From: Mycobacterium interjectum
GTDB lineage: Bacteria > Actinomycetota > Actinomycetes > Mycobacteriales > Mycobacteriaceae
Reading direction: 5' to 3'
DNA length: 64,000 bases
Assembly: GCA_002102225.1 (NCBI GenBank)
Contig: LQPB01000058.1
Location: 124,001-188,000 of the forward strand
Part shown: positions 16,348-24,292 of the stretch, piece after piece
How the letters are laid out: each line of letters opens with the position of its first letter
Numbering within the stretch: position 1 is the first letter of the stretch
The notes under the pieces: model-generated
Seen by the model: only the letters and a program-made list of their open reading frames with translations
What the model was told of the DNA's origin: nothing
Database searches by the model: none
Translations under genes and position numbers: made by a program

Positions 16348-17415
16348 TCAGGCGCATCCGGCCAGTTCCCAGCGCAGTTGCCCTTCCGACGGAGACTGGA
16401 CGGGGATGAACGCCGCCTCGCGGTATCGTCGACTCGCCGACGTCCTGCTCGCGTACCCCTTGCCCCCGGCGGTCCGGATCTCCAAATCGGCGCTGGCGCT
16501 GGACAGTTCCGCGGCAGCGAGCCGCAGCGACAGTAGCTCTTTCTTCGTTGGCGCCGTCGTCCCGCCGACGGCGGCGGCCAGCCGCGCCAACGTTGCCTCC
16601 GCGGAGGCGAGCCTTTCGGCGATCCGGTCGACGTCGGTGGCGAAGACGGCGTTGACCCCCGTCAGGCCTAGCCTGCTTTGTTCCACCGTGGTCCTCGTCA
16701 GCCCCAGACACATGGCCGATTGCAGCACAAGGAAAGTCGGGCGCACCGCGCGCAGAAACACGTCGAAGTCTCGCGACAGCACCTGCTCCGCCGGCACGTG
16801 CGCCCCCTGCAGCTTCAGGTACGACGAGGCGGTGCTACCCAGTGCCAACAAGTCGAAGTGATCCCCCACGACGACGCCGGGTGTAGTCAACGGCAGCGCC
16901 ACGATCAGCTTTTCACCGCCATCGGCGCGGGCCGCGGTGACCATCATCGAGTCGGCGAAGAGGTTGCTGGCCCACCTGATCGGGCCGGACACCTCGTAGC
17001 CGTCGTCGACCGGTGTCGCCGTCAATTCCAGGCTCCCGCAACCCGCGGCCTCCTTGAACGCCGCAGCCATGCCGGTGACCCCGAGCGCGGTCCCGGCAAG
17101 CAGCGGCTCAGCGGCCGCCACGCTGAAAGGTGTTGCCGCGGTGAGCAAGTACTCCACGGCCATCCGATGGGCCCACAACGAGAAGCCGGTGCTCATGCAC
17201 TCTCCGGAGATCCGCCGGATGACGTCGGCCATGTCGGGGAGCCTGCCGTCGGCGTTGCCCGGTGCGCCGACGCCCAGGAGTCCGGCCGCGCCCAGCGCGG
17301 CAAAGCTGCGCCGCGAGTGATGCTCGCCGCGGTCCAGTGCCCCCGCGTGGGCCCGGATGTCCTCTAACAACTCAAGATCCAATTGGCCGGCCTCGGGATC
17401 CATGGTCGCCGTCAT
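16348..17415 (-). CDS. Acyl-CoA dehydrogenase-fold flavoprotein
   Basis: 355 residues from the ATG that overlaps the cyanase stop; an upstream in-frame ATG at 17454 lies inside cyanase. The middle beta domain is recognisable (about residues 105-210: GVTGMAAAF, ATPVDDGYEVSGPIRWASN, VPAEQVL), with helical domains on each side. It is shorter than the typical 380-400 residues. I could not find a clear catalytic Glu of the usual acyl-CoA dehydrogenases, so it may belong to the monooxygenase branch (DszC-like) or act on an unusual substrate. Position between cyanase and the sigma factor suggests co-regulation, but no pathway link is known to me. Confidence 0.75.
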   Translation of the reverse strand: MTATMDPEAGQLDLELLEDIRAHAGALDRGEHHSRRSFAALGAAGLLGVGAPGNADGRLPDMADVIRRISGECMSTGFSLWAHRMAVEYLLTAATPFSVAAAEPLLAGTALGVTGMAAAFKEAAGCGSLELTATPVDDGYEVSGPIRWASNLFADSMMVTAARADGGEKLIVALPLTTPGVVVGDHFDLLALGSTASSYLKLQGAHVPAEQVLSRDFDVFLRAVRPTFLVLQSAMCLGLTRTTVEQSRLGLTGVNAVFATDVDRIAERLASAEATLARLAAAVGGTTAPTKKELLSLRLAAAELSSASADLEIRTAGGKGYASRTSASRRYREAAFIPVQSPSEGQLRWELAGCA

Positions 17416-17897
17416 TTCATTACCTCCTGGGCCGGCCGAGGAGCGTGCTGCCACGCGTAATCGAGGAACTTTCCGTCGAACGTGACGACCACCCTGTCGC
17501 CCGCCGGGTGCGGGCGTCGTTCAACGCTCATCTGGAAATTGATGGCGCTCATGATGCCGTCACCGAATTCCTCGTGAATGAGTTCTTTGATGGCCGGACC
17601 GTAGACCGCCAGCGCCTCATGAAAGCGGTAGATCGTGGGATCGTGGGCGGTGCCCGGGTCGGATCGTCGATACGGCATCAGTTGCAGAACCGCGACCGCC
17701 TCATCGTCGAGGTCGAGAAGCGCTCCGACGGTTGCTGCGTCGCCGGCCGAAAGGGGGTGCTGGCCAAGCAGGGCGGCGACCGTCCACACCGGGTCCTTGC
17801 CGATCGATTCGGCGATCTTCGCCCAGGTCAAACCGTGCCTGACGCGAGCCAGCGCGATGACCTGCGCGAGGTCACCCTTCGTCAGTGTTGTTGCCAC
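17412..17897 (-). CDS. cynS: Cyanate hydratase (cyanase)
   Basis: 161 residues, close to the E. coli enzyme (156). The N-terminal half is a helical HTH-like dimerisation domain (LARVRHGLTWAKIAESIGKD). The C-terminal half has the conserved catalytic block with Arg and Glu (IYRFHEALAVYG) and Ser (GDGIMSAINF), then VVVTFDGKFL. It catalyses bicarbonate-dependent breakdown of cyanate to ammonia and CO2, as a decamer in the cytoplasm, for detoxification or nitrogen supply. The stop overlaps the next gene (ATGA), and 21 bp separate it from the OsmC gene upstream. An FNT channel and an ECF sigma lie in the same apparent operon, which is not the usual cyn arrangement. Confidence 0.94.
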   Translation of the reverse strand: MATTLTKGDLAQVIALARVRHGLTWAKIAESIGKDPVWTVAALLGQHPLSAGDAATVGALLDLDDEAVAVLQLMPYRRSDPGTAHDPTIYRFHEALAVYGPAIKELIHEEFGDGIMSAINFQMSVERRPHPAGDRVVVTFDGKFLDYAWQHAPRPAQEVMK

Positions 17898-17918
17898 AGT
17901 TGATGTCCCCCACGATGC

Positions 17919-18443
17919 CTATTCGGTGACCGGGGTCGAGACGACGCTCACCGGGTTGCGGAACGTGTTGACCACGGGCGACCACGCGATCGCGTTGTCG
18001 TGGATCTCCTTCAGGGTCGCGTCGTCGGCATCGCCGGCGAGGGTCACCTTGCAGCGCACCGCGCTGAAGCCCAGGCGTTTGCCCTCGGGGGTGTCGCCCA
18101 CCCCCCACACCGCAGAGATGTCAATGTCACCCTCCATCTCAACCTCGATCTTGGTAAGGGTCACGCCCCGGTGGGTGGCGTTGGCCAGCAGACCGACCGA
18201 GACGCACGACCCCAGGGCCGCCAGCGCGGTTTCGGAGGGGTTGGGCGCCGAGTCGTCGCCCAGAAGCGCGGGCGGCTCGCCGACCAGCATCGGCGCAAGG
18301 TCGCGCACGTAGGTCATGTTGCGAAACCCCGCCTCACAAACCGTCGTCGCCTTCAGCGTCTTCTTTCCCGTGTCGGGGTTGGCCTTGGCGTTGCACGACA
18401 GCCGGTCGAGCCCTTCGGCGTCGATGACGAGCGCGTCGGTCAT
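17919..18443 (-). CDS. OsmC/Ohr family peroxidase-like protein
   Basis: 174 residues of the OsmC fold. Conserved cysteines are C36 (ATTVCEAGF) and one in the buried helix (about residue 80, ALGSCVSVGLLANA). Members reduce organic hydroperoxides with a thiol pair. The first Cys context is not the classical Ohr one, so the peroxidase function needs testing. It is the first gene of the minus-strand run OsmC, cyanase, ACAD-like, sigma, anti-sigma, channel, whose internal gaps are 21 bp or less. An oxidative-stress enzyme fits control by a thiol-responsive sigma/anti-sigma pair. Confidence 0.85.
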   Translation of the reverse strand: MTDALVIDAEGLDRLSCNAKANPDTGKKTLKATTVCEAGFRNMTYVRDLAPMLVGEPPALLGDDSAPNPSETALAALGSCVSVGLLANATHRGVTLTKIEVEMEGDIDISAVWGVGDTPEGKRLGFSAVRCKVTLAGDADDATLKEIHDNAIAWSPVVNTFRNPVSVVSTPVTE

Positions 18444-18769
18444 GAACTTCCTCCGTTTCCCGGTGATTATTGGGTCTTCACGGAGTGAGTGCCCAGCGCC
18501 GACCGATACGTGACGGCGGGCGAAATGGTTTTACGTTGACGACACAACACATCACTTGCCCGAAACATCACGGCCCCGCGCCATTACGGGGCATGCTCCG
18601 CTGTTGCTGGGGTGACCGGACTCCGCACGATGTAGTGGCATTCGTCGACCGCGAGCGGCGCCGCAGGGGTAGCCGATGTGGCATGGCCGCCGCGACAATC
18701 GAGCGGTCGCGCGCCGCCAGCCGCCTGACCCGGCGAATAAAATCTCGCGGATCTTTTGGCCCGACGATT
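18444..18769. other. 326-bp non-coding gap upstream of the OsmC-cyanase run
   Basis: No plausible gene on either strand. It lies between the DUF3097 gene (stop at 18770) and the OsmC gene (start at 18443), both on the minus strand, so it should hold the promoter of the latter. A 6-bp stem GCCCCG/CGGGGC with an 8-base loop occurs at 18573-18592 and could end the DUF3097 transcript, but it lacks a T-tract. No sigma-specific promoter could be assigned. Confidence 0.4.
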
Positions 18770-19606
18770 CTAGGGACCGGGCGGTTGTGTCACGAAGTCG
18801 ATGAGTTCCTCGACGCGGCCGATGAGCGCCGGCTCCACATCGTTCCAGTCGCGCACGCTGGAGCGAATTTTCCGCCAGGCGCGCGCGATGTCCGCCTGGT
18901 CGGCGTGCGGCAGGCCCAGGGCCGCGCAGGCCCCGTGCTTCCACTCCACGTGCCGCGGGACGCTCGGCCAGGCCGCCAGTCCGAGCCGCTGCGGCTTGAC
19001 CGCCTCCCAGATGTCGACATAGGGATGACCGACGACAAGCGTGTCGGGGCCACCGGGCCCCCGTCGGACCGCCTCGGCGATTCGTGCCTCCTTCGAACCC
19101 GCGACGAGGTGGTCGACGAGCACCCCCAGCCGGCGGCCGGGACCGGGCCGGAACTCCGCAACGACGCCGACCAGATCGTCTATCCCACCGAGGTGCTCGA
19201 CGACCACACCCTCGATGCGCAGGTCCGCACCCCACACCTGCGCGATCAGCTCCGCATCGTGGCGTCCCTCGACGTAAATGCGGCTGGCCCGCGCGACGCG
19301 GGCACGCGCACCGGGCACCGCGACCGAACCGGACGCCGTCCTACCCGTCGTGGCGGGCGCCGCGCGACGCGGCGCGGTGAGGATCACGGGGCGTCCCTCG
19401 ACCAAATACCCTGGGCCGAGCGGAAAGCCGCGGGTATGGCCGTGCCGGTCCTCCAGTTCGACGCGACCGTACTCGACTCGCACCACCGCCCCGACGTAGC
19501 CCGTCTCCACGTCCTCCACCACCAGGCCGGGATCGGCCGGTTGCTCGGTCGAACGGGGCTTGCGGCGCCCGGCGGCCAGCACATCTGTTCCATAGCGATC
19601 AACCAC
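18770..19606 (-). CDS. Conserved actinobacterial protein, DUF3097-like
   Basis: 278 residues from a GTG (MVDRYGTDVLAAGRRKPRS). The N-terminus and the later RIYVEGRHDAELIAQVWG and LVDHLVAGSKEARIAEAV blocks match my memory of the DUF3097 family, found throughout actinobacteria. The EGxxDAELI and LxDHLxxGS pattern recalls a TOPRIM-like fold (acidic residue followed by a DxD-type cluster), suggesting nucleic-acid chemistry, but this is only inference. No membrane segment or signal peptide. The gene is single, with 231 bp to the divergent DUF3349 gene. Confidence 0.7.
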   Translation of the reverse strand: MVDRYGTDVLAAGRRKPRSTEQPADPGLVVEDVETGYVGAVVRVEYGRVELEDRHGHTRGFPLGPGYLVEGRPVILTAPRRAAPATTGRTASGSVAVPGARARVARASRIYVEGRHDAELIAQVWGADLRIEGVVVEHLGGIDDLVGVVAEFRPGPGRRLGVLVDHLVAGSKEARIAEAVRRGPGGPDTLVVGHPYVDIWEAVKPQRLGLAAWPSVPRHVEWKHGACAALGLPHADQADIARAWRKIRSSVRDWNDVEPALIGRVEELIDFVTQPPGP

Positions 19607-19837
19607 CCGGCAATCCTAGGAAGCGTTGCGGCCAAACGCCCTTAGGGCGCGCCGACTCCGCTCCCCGGCGCTCCACTCGTCGAAATTGTTAAAGCACTAA
19701 GGATTCGGGCCCAAGCCTGAAAATTCCATAAATTAGTCGTAAGTAACTGCGTGGTCTTACCGGGCTGATGACGCGACCACTGCTAGGTTGCTAAGTGCCG
19801 CTATTGCACAGCGTGTGGCGGTGAGCGAGGTGGACGT

Positions 19838-20125
19838 ATGGACCTGTCCCATTGGGTGTCGAGCATTGTCGCCTTCGTGCGCGCCGGTTACCCCACCGGC
19901 ATGCCGGTTGCGGGGTATGTGCCGCTGGCGGCCGTGTCGCGTCGGCGCGTATCCAACGACGACATCACCACGATCACAAGAGAACTGATCATGCGCCGGT
20001 GTCCGCCGATCAGCACCGCCGACGTCGGGGTGGCCATCACCCACGTCACCAACGCGATGCCCTCGCAGGATGACATCGATCGCGTGCAGCGTCGGCTGCA
20101 GGCGATCGGATGCGCCCGCGGCTAG
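19838..20125 (+). CDS. DUF3349 family small protein
   Basis: 95 residues. The opening pattern FVRAGYPTGMPVAGYVPLAAVSRRR and the helical second half fit the DUF3349 family, small helical mycobacterial proteins (Rv0543c is an example with a solved structure, as I recall) of unknown function. No catalytic motif or membrane segment. Its upstream region (19680-19790) is AT-rich for this genome and contains TAGGTT-like -10 candidates. It converges on the ABC transporter operon with a 10-bp gap. Confidence 0.75.
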   Translation: MDLSHWVSSIVAFVRAGYPTGMPVAGYVPLAAVSRRRVSNDDITTITRELIMRRCPPISTADVGVAITHVTNAMPSQDDIDRVQRRLQAIGCARG

Positions 20126-20135
20126 GTTTCACTGC

Positions 20136-21206
20136 TCAGGAAATTCGGCGACCATCCGTGCCGAAGAAGTGCAGGTGCCCGGGCGCGGGATGCAGGCGAA
20201 CCCGGCTGCCCTTTTCCGGCGGATGGCGCCCGTCGGCGCGCGCGACGACGGGCTGACTGATCACCTTGCCCGAGCCCGTGATTCGACCGTAGAGGTACGC
20301 GTCGGCTCCGAGCTCCTCGACGACGTCGACCTCCATCTCCACCCCGAGACCGCCCAGTTCGAAGTGCTCGGGGCGGACCCCGACGACGACCTCGGTTGCG
20401 GTGTCGGCGATCGCACGGGGCAGTGGGATCGGCCAGTCCCCCAGCGATACCGACGAGTCGGCGATCGGCAGCGTGAACAGGTTCATCGCCGGCGACCCGA
20501 TGAAGCCCGCGACGAACACGTTGTCCGGGTTGCGGTAGAGCTCACGTGGCGTCGCGAACTGTTGCAGCACGCCGTCGCACAGGACCGCGACCCGGTCCCC
20601 CATCGTCATCGCCTCCACCTGGTCGTGGGTGACGTAAACCGTTGTGGTGCCGAGCCGGCGCTGCAACGCGGCGATCTGGTTGCGGGTCTGCACCCGCAAT
20701 TTGGCGTCGAGATTGGACAGCGGCTCGTCCATCAGAAAGACCCGCGGTCGGCGCACGATCGCGCGGCCCATCGCCACCCGCTGGCGCTGCCCGCCCGACA
20801 GGTCCTTGGGTTTGCGATCCAGGTAGGATTGCAGGTCAAGCAGTTTCGCCGCGGCCAGCACCTGTTCCCGGATCTCGGCCTTCGGGGTCTTGGCGATCTT
20901 CAGCGCGAAGCCCATATTCTGCGCCACGGTCATGTGCGGGTAGAGCGCGGAATTCTGAAACACCATCGCGACGTCGCGATCCTTCGGATCGAGGTTGGTG
21001 ACATCGCGGTCCCCGATCCGGATGCGCCCGGAATCCAGCGTTTCGAGTCCGGCCACCATCCGCAGGGAGGTCGTCTTGCCGCACCCGGACGGCCCGACCA
21101 GCACGACGAATTCGCCATCCCCGACCGCGAGGTCGAGGGCGTCCAGTGCGGGGCGATCCGCCCCCGGATAGCGCCGCGTCGCTCGCTCGAAACTCACCGA
21201 GGCCAT
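20136..21206 (-). CDS. Sugar ABC importer ATP-binding protein (MalK/UgpC type; Rv2038c-like)
   Basis: 356 residues, starting MASVSFERATRRY. ABC domain at about residues 1-235: Walker A GPSGCGKTT, signature LSGGQRQRVAMGRA, Walker B VFLMDEPLSNLDAKLR, and the H-loop VTHDQVEAM. The C-terminal TOBE/MalK regulatory domain follows (about 240-356, VVVGVRPEHFEL). It powers uptake of a sugar or polyol through the two permeases encoded upstream. It is last in the operon, two bases after the second permease. Length and operon order match Rv2041c-Rv2038c of M. tuberculosis. The sugar is not evident. Confidence 0.93.
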   Translation of the reverse strand: MASVSFERATRRYPGADRPALDALDLAVGDGEFVVLVGPSGCGKTTSLRMVAGLETLDSGRIRIGDRDVTNLDPKDRDVAMVFQNSALYPHMTVAQNMGFALKIAKTPKAEIREQVLAAAKLLDLQSYLDRKPKDLSGGQRQRVAMGRAIVRRPRVFLMDEPLSNLDAKLRVQTRNQIAALQRRLGTTTVYVTHDQVEAMTMGDRVAVLCDGVLQQFATPRELYRNPDNVFVAGFIGSPAMNLFTLPIADSSVSLGDWPIPLPRAIADTATEVVVGVRPEHFELGGLGVEMEVDVVEELGADAYLYGRITGSGKVISQPVVARADGRHPPEKGSRVRLHPAPGHLHFFGTDGRRIS

Positions 21207-21208
21207 GG

Positions 21209-22051
21209 CTATCCGTTCATTCCGGTGACGGCGATGCCGCGCACGAAGGAGCGCTGCGCGACAGCGTAGATGATGACCAGCGGCACCATGATCAGCATCG
21301 AGGCCGCCATGATCACCGGCCAGCGCGCGACGTATTCGCCCCGCAGCCGCACCAGGCCCAGCGTCAGGGTGGCGAGGCTGTCGCGCTGGAGCATCAGCAG
21401 GGGCCAGAGGAAGTCGTTCCACACGTTGACCCAGGTGAGCACCGCGAGCACCAGCACCGCCGGCCTGGCGTGCGGCAACAGGATTCGCCAGTAGATCTGC
21501 CACGGCGAGCAGCCGTCCAGGATCGCGGCCTCCTCGAGATCGGTGGGAAGCGTCCGGAAGAACTGTCGCATGAGGTAGGTGCCGAAGGCGCTGCCGAACA
21601 AACCCGGCACGATCATCGACCACGGCGTGTCCACCCATCCCAGGGCTCGCATCAGGATGAACTGCGGGATCACCGTGACGGTCAGCGGCACCATCAGGGT
21701 GCCCAGGTACAACACGAAGAGCGTGTCGCGACCCCGAAACTGCAGCCGCGCAAACGCGTATCCGGCCAGCGAGCAGAAGAAGACCTGGCCGGCCGTCACG
21801 CAGCCGGCGTACAGCACCGTGTTGAAGAACATCCGCCCGAACGGCATCAGCGAGAACACCTCGGTGTAGTTCGACCACCGCGGATGCGCCGGCAACAGCC
21901 TGGGCTCGGTCACCTCACCTTCCCTTTTCAACGAGCCGGACACCGCCCAGGCGATCGGGAACAGCCAGACCCACGCGATCGCGAGCAGCGCGGTGTAGAC
22001 CACCACGGCACGAAACACGTTGCGGGTGAACACCCGCTCAGCCGAGGCCAT
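21209..22051 (-). CDS. Sugar ABC importer permease, MalG type (Rv2039c-like)
   Basis: 280 residues with six predicted membrane helices. The permease EAA loop is present (EEAAILDGCSPWQIYWRILLP), which docks to the ATPase. The first helix is at about residues 15-35 (VVVYTALLAIAWVWLFPIAW). It is the second of two permeases; its start overlaps the end of the first permease gene by 14 bp. The cargo is probably a sugar or glycerol-phosphate-like compound delivered by the lipoprotein encoded at 22970-24292. Confidence 0.92.
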   Translation of the reverse strand: MASAERVFTRNVFRAVVVYTALLAIAWVWLFPIAWAVSGSLKREGEVTEPRLLPAHPRWSNYTEVFSLMPFGRMFFNTVLYAGCVTAGQVFFCSLAGYAFARLQFRGRDTLFVLYLGTLMVPLTVTVIPQFILMRALGWVDTPWSMIVPGLFGSAFGTYLMRQFFRTLPTDLEEAAILDGCSPWQIYWRILLPHARPAVLVLAVLTWVNVWNDFLWPLLMLQRDSLATLTLGLVRLRGEYVARWPVIMAASMLIMVPLVIIYAVAQRSFVRGIAVTGMNG

Positions 22052-22973
22052 CGGAGACCTCCAGTGAACGCTGGCGGGTAAGGCGCAGCTGCACGACGGT
22101 CAACACCAGCAAGATCGCGAACATCACCCAGGCCAGCGCCGACGCGTAGCCGAATTCCAGGAAGGAGAAGGCGTGCTGGAACAGCATGATGCCCAGCACG
22201 TAGGTCGCGCTTTCCGGTCCGCCGTTCGCCCCGTTCAGGACGTAAACCAAGTCAAAGGCCTGGAACGCGTGGATGATCGAAATGACCACCACGAACGACA
22301 TGGCGCCCCGGATCAGCGGCACCGTGATGAACGCGAACTGCCGGATCTCGCCCGCCCCGTCGATTTTGGCGGCCTCATAGACACTTTCGGGCACCCCCTG
22401 CATGGCGGCCAGCAGGATGACGGTGGCGAACGGCACGCTGCGCCACACGCTGACGACGCAGAGCGACACCATCGCCCAGTTGGGGTCCACCAGCCACGGG
22501 ATCGGGCCGATGCCGACCCAGCCGAGCATGATGTTGAGCAGTCCGTTGTCGGTGTTGAAGACGAACTGCCACACGACAGCCATCACCACCGACGAGATGG
22601 CCAGGGGCAGAAAGACGATGGTGCGAAAGAGGCCGATGCCCCTGACCTTCCGGTTCAGCAGCCCGGCCACGACCAGGCTGATGAGCACGGTCGGCACCAC
22701 GGTACCCACCGTGAAGATCACCGTGTTGCGGATGGCGATGAGAAACAGCGGGTCGGAGGTGAACAGCTCGCTGAAGTTCTTCAGTCCCACGAACTTCGGC
22801 GGCCGGAACACGTCCCAGCTCTGAAAGCTCATGTACAGCGAGAACACCAGCGGGAAGATCATGAACACCGCGACCGCCGTCAGGTTCGGCGCCACGAAAA
22901 GGCGGCCGGCCCGCGCGCGCCGCCGCAAAGGACCGGATCCTTTGGCTGTGTGGCGGATACGGGTCGCCGTCAT
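22038..22973 (-). CDS. Sugar ABC importer permease, MalF type (Rv2040c-like)
   Basis: 311 residues. A basic N-terminus (RRRARAGRLF) is followed by six predicted helices, the first being LTAVAVFMIFPLVFSLYMSF. The EAA motif is YEAAKIDGAGEIRQFAFITVP. It pairs with the MalG-type protein to form the transmembrane channel. The start overlaps the substrate-binding protein stop (ATGA), and the stop overlaps the next permease gene by 14 bp, so the subunits are likely made in fixed proportion. Confidence 0.92.
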   Translation of the reverse strand: MTATRIRHTAKGSGPLRRRARAGRLFVAPNLTAVAVFMIFPLVFSLYMSFQSWDVFRPPKFVGLKNFSELFTSDPLFLIAIRNTVIFTVGTVVPTVLISLVVAGLLNRKVRGIGLFRTIVFLPLAISSVVMAVVWQFVFNTDNGLLNIMLGWVGIGPIPWLVDPNWAMVSLCVVSVWRSVPFATVILLAAMQGVPESVYEAAKIDGAGEIRQFAFITVPLIRGAMSFVVVISIIHAFQAFDLVYVLNGANGGPESATYVLGIMLFQHAFSFLEFGYASALAWVMFAILLVLTVVQLRLTRQRSLEVSDGLG

Positions 22974-24292
22974 GGATTGCGCAGCACCTCGTCGAGTGCG
23001 GGCGACAGCCCGGTCAGCGACGTCGCCGGCCGGGATCCGCGCAGCACGGGTCCGAAGCCGCGGTCCATCAGGGCGACGATCTTCTCCCAGGCCGGGGTGA
23101 CCGGCATCCCATCCGAATGGGCCGGCCCCTCGGTGAGCACGGCGAGGTTGCCGATCCGGTGGTGTGATTCGGCGAAGCCGACCGAGTTCAGCGCGGACCG
23201 CAGCACCGGCACGAACAGGGTCGATTCACCGGTCAACGCCTGGCCGACGGGGCCGGCCGCGAATTTCACGAATTCCCATGCCTGGGCCTTGCGTTGGCTG
23301 CTCGCGGAGATGGCCAGGCCGGTGGAACCGATGTTGGAACGGGCGGGCTGCCCCTGCCGGCGCGGCCCCACCGGCAACGGGGTGACATCGAAGTCGAGGT
23401 CCTCGGCGCGGATGAACGTCTGGTAGCGCCAGTGGCCACCCAGCGCCAGCCCCGCCTTCCCCGACGCGAACAGGTCCGGCGTGGACATCGACTGCACCTC
23501 GGATGCGTCGGGCGCCACCCGGTGTTTGTTGGACAGGTCGGCGTAGAACTGGACGGCCTCGACAAAGGCGTCGTCGCCGAAATTGAAGTGGGTCGGGTTC
23601 GTCAGTGGCGTGGACCACGGCACCCCGTTGTTCATGGCGAACAACCCGGCGGAGTAGTACGAGAACCACAAGTTGACGAAACCCCACTGCGTGGCCCGCC
23701 CGGATCCGTCGCGCTTGGTGAGGGCCTTGGCGGTTTCCAGGAACTCGGTGAAGCTCCACGGCCGCTCCCAGCTGCTGGGCGGCGGCGGCAGCCCGGCCTC
23801 GGCGAAAAGCCGCTTGTTGTAGAACAGGTAGTTGCCCGACCACTGCTCCGGCAGCGCGTACTGGCCCCCGTTGAACGCGAAGGTGTCGTACAGCGAGGGG
23901 ATGCTGTCCGATTTCAGTTCCGCCGCGAAGGCCGGGTCGCGCGCGAGCATGGTGTTGAGGTCGAGCAACACCCCCCGGTCGGCCAGTTCGGCATACGTCA
24001 ATTCCCACGCCATCAGCACGTCCGGGCACTTGCCGCCGGCGCAGAAGGTCGAAAGCTGCTGCATCACGCCCGGCGCCGACAACACCGCGCGGACCTTGAT
24101 GTCGGGATGCCGGCGCTGGAATTCCTCGACGATGCGCAACCTGCGGTCCCGCTCGTCGGGATTGGCGGCGAAAAAGAAGGTCAACGCGTCGTCGTCGGGC
24201 GCGCAGCCGGTGGCCCATGGCGCCAGCGACGCCGCGGCGAGCGCTCCCGCGCCCCGCAGCAGGCTGCGTCGCAGCAACCGCTTATCGAGCAT
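22970..24292 (-). CDS. Sugar-binding lipoprotein of ABC importer (Rv2041c-like)
   Basis: 440 residues from the ATG at 24292; the reading frame extends upstream but only across the sigma factor gene. The signal has a twin-arginine-like pattern (RRSLLRGAGALAAASLAPW) and ends in a lipobox ATGC, so it is probably a Tat- or Sec-exported lipoprotein with the acylated Cys near residue 29. The mature part is a group 1 solute-binding protein (FFFAANPDERDRRLRIVEEF, PDVLMAWELTYAELADRG, ASGKAGLALGGHW). It captures the substrate outside the membrane for the two permeases. Its first 11 bases overlap the end of an ECF sigma gene, tying importer and sigma factor into one transcript. Confidence 0.92.
   Translation of the reverse strand: MLDKRLLRRSLLRGAGALAAASLAPWATGCAPDDDALTFFFAANPDERDRRLRIVEEFQRRHPDIKVRAVLSAPGVMQQLSTFCAGGKCPDVLMAWELTYAELADRGVLLDLNTMLARDPAFAAELKSDSIPSLYDTFAFNGGQYALPEQWSGNYLFYNKRLFAEAGLPPPPSSWERPWSFTEFLETAKALTKRDGSGRATQWGFVNLWFSYYSAGLFAMNNGVPWSTPLTNPTHFNFGDDAFVEAVQFYADLSNKHRVAPDASEVQSMSTPDLFASGKAGLALGGHWRYQTFIRAEDLDFDVTPLPVGPRRQGQPARSNIGSTGLAISASSQRKAQAWEFVKFAAGPVGQALTGESTLFVPVLRSALNSVGFAESHHRIGNLAVLTEGPAHSDGMPVTPAWEKIVALMDRGFGPVLRGSRPATSLTGLSPALDEVLRNP

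Noticed and set aside
18573..18592. Hairpin GCCCCG/CGGGGC as an intrinsic terminator
   Set aside because: A six-bp stem without a T-tract on either strand is weak in DNA of this base composition; mentioned only inside the gap annotation.
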